A stretch of 64,000 nt of DNA, from the NCBI GenBank assembly GCA_002347725.1, contig DDXA01000004.1, positions 806,001 to 870,000 on the forward strand. Reading direction: 5' to 3'. The notes below the pieces were generated by a model. The model made no database searches. It saw only the letters and a program-made list of their open reading frames with translations, and was not told where the DNA came from. Positions 16,205-23,131 of the stretch are shown one piece after another; positions within the stretch are counted from its first letter, which is position 1; every line of letters starts with the position of its first letter. The translations under genes and the position numbers were made by a program. This DNA comes from Actinobacteria bacterium UBA2272. GTDB taxonomy: Bacteria; Actinomycetota; Coriobacteriia; Anaerosomatales; Anaerosomataceae.

Positions 16205-16428
16205 CGCTCCGTCCCTCGTCGGAGGTTTTGGCACTGTTCGACGTAGAGCGCGCCGCGCGTGGCACCTGTGTGCTGTCGCGGACGCAGCGGCAAGAACCAC
16301 CGCCTGATGCCCAGCCACCTTAGCTTTCCCCTTAGGCCGGGGAGGGCTGTTCTACCCATTGGCGTCTCTCGACATTTCCGGGCAGTGGCCTGTGTTCGAG
16401 CAGGAGCCGCACCTTAACGGATGGAGCC
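16205..16428 (-). ncRNA. M-box (ykoK) magnesium riboswitch
   Basis: On the minus strand the conserved M-box segments occur in order. CGTTAAGGTGCGGCTCCTG starts near 16419. CACTGCC is followed by GTCGAGAGACGCCAATGGGT and AGAACAG near 16373-16345. The 3' core AACAGTGCCAAAACCTCCGA ends near 16219. These match the B. subtilis mgtE leader elements (TTAGGTGAGGCTCC, GACGCCAATGGGTCAACAG, ACAGTGCTAAAGCTC). A terminator follows before the MgtE-like gene, so high Mg2+ should stop transcription of the MgtE-like, NRMT and fau genes. Confidence 0.92.
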
Positions 16429-16512
16429 CGATCTCGTGTTGTCAACGCGCCGACCTGCAGCGCGTGGCCATTGTAGGCCGCAGCGCCGAGGCGTGGCAAG
16501 CCGGATGCGGGC

Positions 16513-17421
16513 CTAGGCCGAGTGTCCGCGAGCATTGAGCCAGGCGCGGGCGAACTCGGCCCAGCCCCCGGTGCGCTCACCCTCGGTGCGCCAGACGTTG
16601 TCCCGCGGCGTCCGCTCGAGTCCGTCGAGGACGCCGACGCTTGCGAACGCGTTGCCGACGAGGGCCATGACGGCGACCGTATCGGCCATCTCGAGATCGG
16701 TGGCCGAGTCGCCGATGGCGGCTGCGTTGGCACGGATCAGCCCGCGCCACGCCAGATCGAGGCCGATCGCCCGGGACTTCGAGACTCCGCGCGGGACGAC
16801 GTGGTACGCGTGCGGGGGCATGTCGCGGCAGGTCAGCGTGCCATAGCTGCGGAGCATGCCGTTATCGACCAGGTCGATCGGCAGTGGTAGGCCGTCGAGG
16901 ACGGCCTGGCCCTCGGCGGAATCGAGGCAGCCGCGCAGCAGTAGCGAGACCTCGCGGTCCATCTGCCAGGGAGCGTAGTGCTCGATGCGGCCGGGGAACG
17001 CCTGCATGAGCGTCTCGGCAGCACGTACGCGGTTGATGGCCGCAAACGGCGTCTCGCCTGCAGGGAGGGTGCCGTCCGGCCATACGCCGTGGTCGACGCG
17101 GAACTCGGCGTCGAGGCCGGTGCCATGCACGAGGATGCCGCCCGCCTCGGCGATGTACGCGTTCCAGCCGAGGAGCTGGGTGAACTCGCGCAGCTGGAGG
17201 CGGCCGCGTCCGGAGATGGGGACTACCTCGAGTCCCGCGCGCGAGAGCGCCACGATCTGCTCGGCCACGATGAGGGACGGTGCGCCGCTGGCATCGGCGA
17301 GCACGCTACCGCCGGGTGCTACGAGCGTGCCATCGAGGTCGGTGTAGAGCACACGCACCTGCGAGAGCGCCTCGTGCGCAGCCGGATCGTCCCGGACCAT
17401 GCGTGGTGCACCGTTCGTCAT
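16513..17421 (-). CDS. HAD-superfamily (Cof-like) phosphatase
   Basis: 302 residues. Motif I VLYTDLDGTLVAP (nucleophile Asp and acid/base Asp), motif II VVPISGRGR, motif III lysine in VSKSRAIGLDLAW, and motif IV AIGDSATDLEMAD. The C2-type cap between motifs I/II and III carries the dimer of WQMDREVSLLLRG segments seen in mannosyl-3-phosphoglycerate and sucrose-phosphate phosphatase relatives. The substrate cannot be told from sequence. It has no operon partner: a divergent GNAT gene starts 102 nt away, and the M-box unit lies downstream. Confidence 0.8.
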   Translation of the reverse strand: MTNGAPRMVRDDPAAHEALSQVRVLYTDLDGTLVAPGGSVLADASGAPSLIVAEQIVALSRAGLEVVPISGRGRLQLREFTQLLGWNAYIAEAGGILVHGTGLDAEFRVDHGVWPDGTLPAGETPFAAINRVRAAETLMQAFPGRIEHYAPWQMDREVSLLLRGCLDSAEGQAVLDGLPLPIDLVDNGMLRSYGTLTCRDMPPHAYHVVPRGVSKSRAIGLDLAWRGLIRANAAAIGDSATDLEMADTVAVMALVGNAFASVGVLDGLERTPRDNVWRTEGERTGGWAEFARAWLNARGHSA

Positions 17422-17456
17422 GCGGTCTCATCCCTTCGGTCGTCCGGCGACTATTC

Positions 17457-17462
17457 TATACT
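17457..17462 (+). promoter_or_regulatory. candidate -10 element for the GNAT/ABC unit
   Basis: TATACT at 17457-17462 lies 61 nt before the GTG at 17524; no clear -35 is visible. It sits in the short divergent intergenic region. Confidence 0.3.
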
Positions 17463-17523
17463 GAGCAGGTTCGGCTGCATGCGCGGCTCGGACGCGCAGA
17501 CACCATCCGAGGAGGCTCGGCCC

Positions 17524-18129
17524 GTGAATGACACCGTTGAGACCCCGTATCCGCAGTACCGCTGCGCGGAGTGCGGCAAGGAGTTGCCGCTGACCGAAGC
17601 ACGGCTGGCGGTCACGTGCGACGATCACCAGCCCGACCGCGAGACCGTTGAGCTGTCGGTGCGCCCCGCCGTCATCGCCGACCGGCACGACGTCGAGGAC
17701 ATCTGTGACCAGGCGCTCGGCGAGACCGAGGTCGACGCGTTCGGCCGCACCTTCGACGTGCTCGGGTGCGACAACATCGTGGCCGAGGCCGATGGCCGTT
17801 TCGCGGGCGTCGTCGCGCTTGCCGGCGATGCGGGTGACCTGGCGATCGTGCTGCTGACGGTGTACCCCGGCTTCCAGGGGATGGGGGTCGGCTCGGCGCT
17901 CATCGAGGCGGCAGCGGCGCGTGCCGTCGACCGTGGTCTGCCCGCGGTCAAGGTGGCGGTGAGCAACGACGACATACCGCTGTTCTCGTTCTACCAGCGT
18001 CATGGCTTCACGATCGACTCGTTCGAACGGGGCCTGCTCGCCGACCGCTACGGCTCGGCCGAGCCCGGCTTCTCAGGGATCCCCGTGCGCGACGAGTTCC
18101 GTCTCCGGCGGCCGGTGTGCCACCGCTGA
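17524..18129 (+). CDS. GNAT-family acetyltransferase with N-terminal zinc-ribbon-like segment
   Basis: 201 residues from GTG 17524, with AGGAGG at 17510-17515. Residues 12-32 hold YRCAECGKELPL and VTCDDH, a likely half zinc ribbon. The GNAT core covers about 45-170: VRPAVIADRHDVEDICDQAL, LLTVYPGFQGMGVGSALIEA (CoA loop Q-G-G-G) and KVAVSNDDIPLFSFYQRHGF with the typical Tyr. The acceptor is unknown. The ABC importer lipoprotein begins 29 nt downstream, so all four genes could be one transcript. Confidence 0.8.
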   Translation: MNDTVETPYPQYRCAECGKELPLTEARLAVTCDDHQPDRETVELSVRPAVIADRHDVEDICDQALGETEVDAFGRTFDVLGCDNIVAEADGRFAGVVALAGDAGDLAIVLLTVYPGFQGMGVGSALIEAAAARAVDRGLPAVKVAVSNDDIPLFSFYQRHGFTIDSFERGLLADRYGSAEPGFSGIPVRDEFRLRRPVCHR

Positions 18130-18158
18130 CGCCCGTATCCGACGAGAGGAACCGCCTG

Positions 18159-19130
18159 ATGCTCCACCGTCTGCTGGCCGCCGCCCTCGTGTGCGCACTC
18201 GGCGCGTTGCCCCTCGGCTGCGCCGCCGGAGAGTCCGAGCCGCCGCTATCCAACGTGCAACCCGCACAGATCACCATCGGGACGCTGCCTACCGAAGATG
18301 CGCTCCCTTTGTGGGTGGCCGAATCCGAGGGCCTGTTCGAGGCGGCCGGACTCGAGGTTGAGATCGTGACGTTCCAGGCCGCACAGGAGCGCGACACCGC
18401 GTTCTCGTCCGGCGCCATCGACGGTTTCATGGGCGACATCATCGCCGCCGCCAACCTCGAGGCCTCCGGCGCGCGGGTCACGCTCGCCACGGTCATGCTC
18501 GGCCAGACCGCCGCCGAGGGCCGCTTCGGCATCGTCGCAATGCCGGGCTCGAACGCCGCGACGCTCGCCGATCTCGCCGGCATCCCGATCGGCACCTCGG
18601 CCGCATCGATCCAGGAGTACGTCCTCGATGGGCTCATGGCCGAGGCCGGGGTGGACCCCGCCGATGTGGCCAAGGAGATCGTGCCCAAGGTTCCCGTCCG
18701 CTACGACCTGCTGATCAACGGCCAGATCGCGGCAGCAGCGCTCCCGGAGCCCTTCCTGTCGCTTGCCGAACTCGAAGGCGCGACGGTGCTCGCCGACGAC
18801 ACCACCGGCGCCAACCTTACGCAGACCGTCCTCGGCGTGTCGGACGAGTACATCGCACTGCCGGCGGGGATGATCGCCGTGCGCGAACTGCTCGAGGTAT
18901 GGGATGAGGCTGCCGCGCTCATCAACGCCGACCCGGACGCGTATCGCGATCTGCTGGTGGAGATGGCCCGGCTGCCCGAGCCGCTCAAGGCCACCTACAG
19001 CGTGAACACGTACCCGGACGCCGCACCACCGACGCGTGAGATGGTCGACCCGGTGCTCGAGTGGATGGCCCGCAAGGAGCTCCTACAGGCCGATGTGACC
19101 TACGACGACCTCGTGATGGACCTGCGGTAG
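18159..19130 (+). CDS. ABC-importer substrate-binding lipoprotein (SsuA/NMT1-like)
   Basis: 323 residues from ATG 18159 with GAGAGGA at 18144-18150. The lipobox is LPLGC (Cys21). The mature part is an NMT1/SsuA-type periplasmic-binding fold: ITIGTLPTEDALPLWVAESE, GLFEAAGLEVEIVTF, DGFMGDIIAAANL, and a second lobe with PVRYDLLINGQIAAAALPEP. Such proteins bind sulfonates, nitrate, taurine or thiamine-pyrimidine precursors. Here the residues that would decide between them are not conclusive. It delivers ligand to the permease and ATPase encoded just downstream. Confidence 0.85.
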   Translation: MLHRLLAAALVCALGALPLGCAAGESEPPLSNVQPAQITIGTLPTEDALPLWVAESEGLFEAAGLEVEIVTFQAAQERDTAFSSGAIDGFMGDIIAAANLEASGARVTLATVMLGQTAAEGRFGIVAMPGSNAATLADLAGIPIGTSAASIQEYVLDGLMAEAGVDPADVAKEIVPKVPVRYDLLINGQIAAAALPEPFLSLAELEGATVLADDTTGANLTQTVLGVSDEYIALPAGMIAVRELLEVWDEAAALINADPDAYRDLLVEMARLPEPLKATYSVNTYPDAAPPTREMVDPVLEWMARKELLQADVTYDDLVMDLR

Positions 19131-19134
19131 CCAC

Positions 19135-19908
19135 GTGGCCCGCGTCGACGTACAGGGGCTGAGCGTCACCTACGAGGGCGTCGATCGTCGCGTCGGCGCC
19201 CTTAACGCGCTCGATCTGGCGATCGCCGACGGAGAGCCCATCGCGATCATCGGTCCGTCGGGCTGCGGCAAGTCGACGTTGCTGCTCGCCGTCGCCGGGC
19301 TCGTCGCGCCCACGTCGGGAAGCGTGCGCGTTGGCGGCGAGCCGGTCGCCGGCCCGCGGCTACACACCGCGCTCATCTTGCAGGACTTCGGCCTCCTGCC
19401 CTGGAAGACGGTCATGCACAACGCTGCGCTCGGTCTTGAGATCCGCCACGTTCCGGCCCCTGAGCGCGCCCGCCGGGTGGCCGAGGCTCTCGCGCGGGTG
19501 GGTCTGGCCGAGTTTGCGGGTGCGTATCCCGGTGAGCTATCGGGCGGTATGCGGCAGCGGCTCGCCGTTGCCCGGGCACTCGCGCTCGAGGCCGATCTGC
19601 TGCTCATGGACGAGCCGCTCTCGGCGCTCGACGCGCTCACGCGTGAGGACCTCCAGGGCCTGCTGCTCGACATCTGGCGTCAGCGCGGGCACACGTCGGT
19701 GCTGGTCACGCACTCGATCGAGGAGGCCGTCTACCTCGGCAGGCGTGTGGTGGTGCTCACTCCGCGACCCGGTCGTGTGGCCGCGATCGTGGAGAACCCC
19801 GAGATGGGTGACGATGACTTCCGCGACACGCCTGCGTTCTACGAGCGCTGCGCGGAGTTGCGCCGTCTGCTTGCCGCAGAGGGCGCGTTCGGCGAGGGTG
19901 CGTCGTGA
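19135..19908 (+). CDS. ABC-importer ATPase (SsuB/TauB-like)
   Basis: 257 residues from GTG 19135, 4 nt after the binding-protein stop. Walker A GPSGCGKST, Q-loop LILQDFGLLPWKT, signature LSGGMRQRLAVARAL, Walker B DLLLMDEPLSALDALT and H-loop VTHS. The LLPWKTV form of the Q-loop region is typical of the nitrate/sulfonate/taurine family. It powers import through the permease encoded immediately downstream (4-nt overlap). Confidence 0.92.
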   Translation: MARVDVQGLSVTYEGVDRRVGALNALDLAIADGEPIAIIGPSGCGKSTLLLAVAGLVAPTSGSVRVGGEPVAGPRLHTALILQDFGLLPWKTVMHNAALGLEIRHVPAPERARRVAEALARVGLAEFAGAYPGELSGGMRQRLAVARALALEADLLLMDEPLSALDALTREDLQGLLLDIWRQRGHTSVLVTHSIEEAVYLGRRVVVLTPRPGRVAAIVENPEMGDDDFRDTPAFYERCAELRRLLAAEGAFGEGAS

Positions 19909-20660
19909 GGGCCGCCGTTCGCAAGATCGTCGGGTACGCCGGTGCCGTCGCGATCCTGCTCGCAGGCTGGCAGGTGCTCGCGATGATCGTGGACTCCTCG
20001 GCGTTACCCGGTCCCGCGCCTGCGCTTCAGACGTTCGGTAGCCTCTTCTTCGCGGCGCTGCTGCCGGAGGCAGTGGTGAGCGCGTGGCGTGTTGTGGTAT
20101 CGATGGCGCTCGGCACCGCGCTCGCCGTCCCGCTCGGTCTCGTGCTCGGCCGGAGTCCCCGCATCGACGCGGTAGCTGCTCCGCTCATCTTCCTGACCTA
20201 CCCGGTGCCGAAGATCGTCTTCCTGCCGGTGCTGCTCGTGCTCTTCGGCATCGGCAGCGTGCCGAAGATCGTGCTCATCACGCTCATCGTGTTCTTCCAG
20301 ATACTCGTGACGGCGCGGGACGCCGCGCGTGCGATCCCGCCGGGGAGTGTACTGTCGGTTCGCTCGCTTGGCGCGGGCGGCGCGCAGGTGTTTCGGCACG
20401 TGGTGGTCCCGGCAGCGCTGCCCGACGTGTTCACGGCGCTTCGCATCAGCACGGGCACCGCGATCGCGGTGCTGTTCTTCAGCGAGTCGATAGCGGGCAC
20501 CGACGGCATCGGCTACTACATAATCGATGCCTGGAGCCGCATCGCGTATCGGGACATGTTCGCGGGAATCATCGCGATGGCTGTCCTCGGCGTCGTGCTG
20601 TACGAGCTTCTTGAGATGGCCGAGGCGCGCGTGTGCCGGTGGACGCGTGTGGGGCGATAA
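19905..20660 (+). CDS. ABC-importer permease (SsuC/TauC-like)
   Basis: 251 residues from GTG 19905 in a 4-nt overlap with the ATPase. Six hydrophobic helices; the EAA loop reads ARAIPPGSVLSVRSLGAGGA...FRHVVVPAALP, the contact site with the ATPase. The C-terminal part (ESIAGTDGIGYYIIDAWSRI) matches the SsuC/TauC family. No riboswitch was seen upstream of the operon, so the ligand remains open. The gene converges on the cytochrome gene, with only 21 nt between the stops. Confidence 0.9.
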   Translation: MRAAVRKIVGYAGAVAILLAGWQVLAMIVDSSALPGPAPALQTFGSLFFAALLPEAVVSAWRVVVSMALGTALAVPLGLVLGRSPRIDAVAAPLIFLTYPVPKIVFLPVLLVLFGIGSVPKIVLITLIVFFQILVTARDAARAIPPGSVLSVRSLGAGGAQVFRHVVVPAALPDVFTALRISTGTAIAVLFFSESIAGTDGIGYYIIDAWSRIAYRDMFAGIIAMAVLGVVLYELLEMAEARVCRWTRVGR

Positions 20661-20681
20661 GCGTACGGCTCGCCGGATCCG

Positions 20682-21800
20682 CTAGGGCAGCGCGCCGAGC
20701 GGGTGGCAGTTGAGGCAGAGATCGTCGTCGGTCTCCACGAGCAGCTTGCGGTTGGTCGACTCGTGGGGGAAGTTCTGGAACCGCGGGTTGGCGGTATCCG
20801 AGGCTCCATCGACCGACGGCGAGAACGGCGCCGCGTCACCCACCGAGCCGTCGCCCGTGAGGGCACCGACGTCACGCGAGTCCTCGTGGCACTGCTGGCA
20901 GATGGGGTCGTGCCCCTCCTGCTCCGGAGTGCGGGGGTACGGCATGAGGTAGCCGCGGTTCGAGCCGCCGAGGCCGCCCCAGGGCGGACCGTTCAGGAAG
21001 TCGGTCTCGGAGATCTCGGTCTCCGAGGTGGGGTCGTCCGAGACCAGACGCGCGATGTAACCGTAGGTGAACGGCGTATCGGTGGTTCCGGCCGATTCGG
21101 CCGGGTGGTTGTGAACCGTGGAAAGGTCGCTCGCGCGGCCCTGATGACACCCGAGGCACCAGTCGGAGCCGTACTCCGTCACCGGTTCGGTTGCGGCACC
21201 CGGCAGCTGCTTCAGGAGCTTGTTGGTCGGCACCGCGATCGGCATCGAACTCGAACGCAGCCGGTCGCCCAGGAACGGCTCCACCACGTTGGCTGCGTGT
21301 ACCGAGTGGCAGTCCGAGCACGCCAGGGTGTTGCCGACGCCCGCGAAGGTCATCGTCGTCGAGCCGCCGGTGTTGGCGTCGCCACCGGGGACGACGTTCG
21401 TGGTGTCGACACTATGGCCGGACGTCACCGCGCCCCCGCCGAGCCGGGCAGCGATAGCGCCGTAGACGCCGCGCCCCTGAGTCCCGTCATGGCAGGTCAG
21501 GCAGGTCTCGGTGAGCGTCGCCCCGGGAAGCAGTAGGATGGAGTCCTGCGGAGCGGCGTGCACGCTGTGGCACGAGGCGCACTTGCTGCTCGTCGTGGTG
21601 TACCCGCCGTGGGGTCCGACGAAGAGCGCGAAGTTGTAACTCGGCGGCTCAGCGATGTTGGGATGACAGCTGCCGCATGTCTCGTTGTTGATCGGGTTGG
21701 TGATGACGGTCGAGGTCGTCTCGTTGAACGCGTAGGCTACGGCCGGCACTGCCGATAACGTCAGCACGATGATGATAATGAGGATCGTCCGTCGTAGCAT
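20682..21800 (-). CDS. secreted seven-heme c-type cytochrome
   Basis: 372 residues if started at the ATG at 21800; in-frame starts at 21830 and 21872 are possible. The choice of 21800 gives a clean signal peptide (MLRRTILIIIIVLTLSAVPA...AYA) and a usable leader behind the promoter-like element at 21852-21868. Seven CXXCH heme sites in order: CGSCH, CASCH, CLTCH, CSDCH, CLGCH, CQQCH, CLNCH. Two are in CxxCHSVHAA form, common in cytochrome c7/doubled-CXXCH proteins. There is no wall-binding or membrane domain at the C-terminus. It probably shuttles electrons outside the membrane; the redox partner is unknown. Confidence 0.85.
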   Translation of the reverse strand: MLRRTILIIIIVLTLSAVPAVAYAFNETTSTVITNPINNETCGSCHPNIAEPPSYNFALFVGPHGGYTTTSSKCASCHSVHAAPQDSILLLPGATLTETCLTCHDGTQGRGVYGAIAARLGGGAVTSGHSVDTTNVVPGGDANTGGSTTMTFAGVGNTLACSDCHSVHAANVVEPFLGDRLRSSSMPIAVPTNKLLKQLPGAATEPVTEYGSDWCLGCHQGRASDLSTVHNHPAESAGTTDTPFTYGYIARLVSDDPTSETEISETDFLNGPPWGGLGGSNRGYLMPYPRTPEQEGHDPICQQCHEDSRDVGALTGDGSVGDAAPFSPSVDGASDTANPRFQNFPHESTNRKLLVETDDDLCLNCHPLGALP

Positions 21801-21851
21801 ATCCCGCAAGCCCGTTTCGCTGTCTCGCATGCCAATCTGAACAACCATTAT

Positions 21852-21868
21852 GGCACAAATCGTGCCAA
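21852..21868 (-). promoter_or_regulatory. sigma-54-like -24/-12 element coinciding with a TGGCAC palindrome
   Basis: On the minus strand the sequence is TTGGCACGATTTGTGCC. It has GG and GC dinucleotides 10 nt apart, as in sigma-54 promoters (TGGCACG-N4-TTGC), with two mismatches near the -12. The same bases form a perfect inverted repeat TGGCAC-N5-GTGCCA (21851-21866), so it could instead be a repressor or activator site. A start near 21841 would leave a 41-nt leader before the ATG at 21800. Confidence 0.4.
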
Positions 21869-21888
21869 TCACGACACGCTGCCCGCTC

Positions 21889-22263
21889 TCAGGCGCCGAG
21901 CATCCGCTCTACGTGAGCGCGTAGGTCTCCTGGCGAGAACGGCTTGGTGAGGTAGTCGTTGCAGCCGAGTGATGCACCATGCGCGAGATCCATCGTCTGT
22001 GAGGCCGTCGTCAGCATCATAACCTGTATATCGGCAGTCTCGGGGCGCTGCCTGAGGAAGTGCAGGACCTCCCACCCGTCGAGCTTGGGCATGGTCACGT
22101 CCAGCAGCACGAGATCAGGCACGCGTTCTACGGCAAGCTCGATCGCCTGCTCGCCGTCAACGGCTTCGATCAGTTCGTGGCCGAGTGAGCGCAACGCCGC
22201 CTTCACCAGCATGCGAATCTGCTGGTTGTCGTCGGCTGTGAGGATCGTGCGTGGTGTCGTCAC
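21889..22263 (-). CDS. single-domain response regulator (receiver only)
   Basis: 124 residues from GTG 22263. Complete CheY-like receiver: acidic pair in LTADDNQQ, phospho-acceptor Asp in PDLVLLDVTMPKLDGWEV, Thr in MMLTTASQ and the Lys in DYLTKPFSPGD. No output domain. It is the fourth and last gene of the cluster starting with the hybrid kinase at 25290. It follows the previous receiver gene by 29 nt. It probably acts by protein-protein contact or phosphorelay. Confidence 0.88.
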   Translation of the reverse strand: MTTPRTILTADDNQQIRMLVKAALRSLGHELIEAVDGEQAIELAVERVPDLVLLDVTMPKLDGWEVLHFLRQRPETADIQVMMLTTASQTMDLAHGASLGCNDYLTKPFSPGDLRAHVERMLGA

Positions 22264-22292
22264 GTGAGCCCCTTACGCGTGACGGTCGGATG

Positions 22293-22748
22293 TCACTCGC
22301 GGTCGCGGTGCATGATCTCCACGATCTTGGACAGTTTCGCCTCGCGACGTCCGCGCTCGCGTTCGACCGCATCGCGCCGTGCGGGATCGAGCATCGCTGC
22401 GATGTGGTCGGCGACCTCGGAGGGCTTGAACGGCTTCGGTAGATAGTCGCTGAACGGATCCGCGGCGATCTCGCGGTGCTGCTCCTCGAACGTGCCGGCC
22501 GCCGAGAGGAACAGTATCGGTATCTCCTTGGTCTCGGGCTTCTGGCGAAGTCTGTCATGCACCTGGTGGCCCGTGAGGCCCGGCATCATCACGTCGAGCA
22601 CGATGAGGTCGGGTTTCTCGGCTGCGACCATGCCCATGGCCAGAAGCCCGTCTTCGGCTTCGACCACCTCGAAGCCCCGGCTGCTGAGCGCGACATTGAG
22701 CAACCTGCGGATCGACGGTTCATCATCGACGACCAGGATCTTCTTCAT
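22293..22748 (-). CDS. single-domain response regulator with a basic C-terminal helix
   Basis: 151 residues from ATG 22748, which overlaps the upstream receiver gene by 1 nt. Receiver motifs KKILVVDDEPS, PDLIVLDVMMPGLTGHQV, LFLSAAG and DYLPKPFKPSE. After the receiver (about residue 120) comes a charged helix, DPARRDAVERERGRREAKLS, ending in HRDRE; it could be a coiled-coil contact surface but is too short for a DNA-binding domain. It is part of the kinase/receiver operon. Confidence 0.88.
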   Translation of the reverse strand: MKKILVVDDEPSIRRLLNVALSSRGFEVVEAEDGLLAMGMVAAEKPDLIVLDVMMPGLTGHQVHDRLRQKPETKEIPILFLSAAGTFEEQHREIAADPFSDYLPKPFKPSEVADHIAAMLDPARRDAVERERGRREAKLSKIVEIMHRDRE

Positions 22749-23131
22749 CACGGCGTCCCTTCCCCATTGTTCTCGAGCAGTTCGGCGACCCGTTGGACAA
22801 GGTCCTTGGGCGTGAACGGCTTGCAGATGTATTCGCGTGCGCCGCACGCCAGTCCTTCTTCGACCTCCGTCTTCTGGCTCTTGGCCGAGAGCATGATCAC
22901 CGGGATCTCGGCGGTGGCCGGATCCGTCTTGAGCTGCCTCAGTGCGTCGTACCCTGTCATCACCGGCATCATCACATCGAGCAGGATCAGGTCAGGCTGC
23001 GTTTCCGATGCCAGGCGCACGGCCTCCCCGCCGTCGCACGCCTCAACCACTTCATACCCGCGATTGCCGAGGGCGAATGAGACGAGCTTGCGGATGTGCG
23101 GCTCGTCGTCGGCTATGAGGATACGGCTCAC
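22748..23131 (-). CDS. single-domain response regulator (receiver only)
   Basis: 127 residues. Receiver motifs: RILIADDEPHIR, PDLILLDVMMPVMTGYDAL with the phospho-acceptor Asp, VIMLSAKSQ and YICKPFTPKD. ATG 23131 overlaps the kinase stop by 4 nt, so it is translationally coupled to the hybrid kinase and is its most likely direct partner. No output domain. Confidence 0.88.
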   Translation of the reverse strand: MSRILIADDEPHIRKLVSFALGNRGYEVVEACDGGEAVRLASETQPDLILLDVMMPVMTGYDALRQLKTDPATAEIPVIMLSAKSQKTEVEEGLACGAREYICKPFTPKDLVQRVAELLENNGEGTP

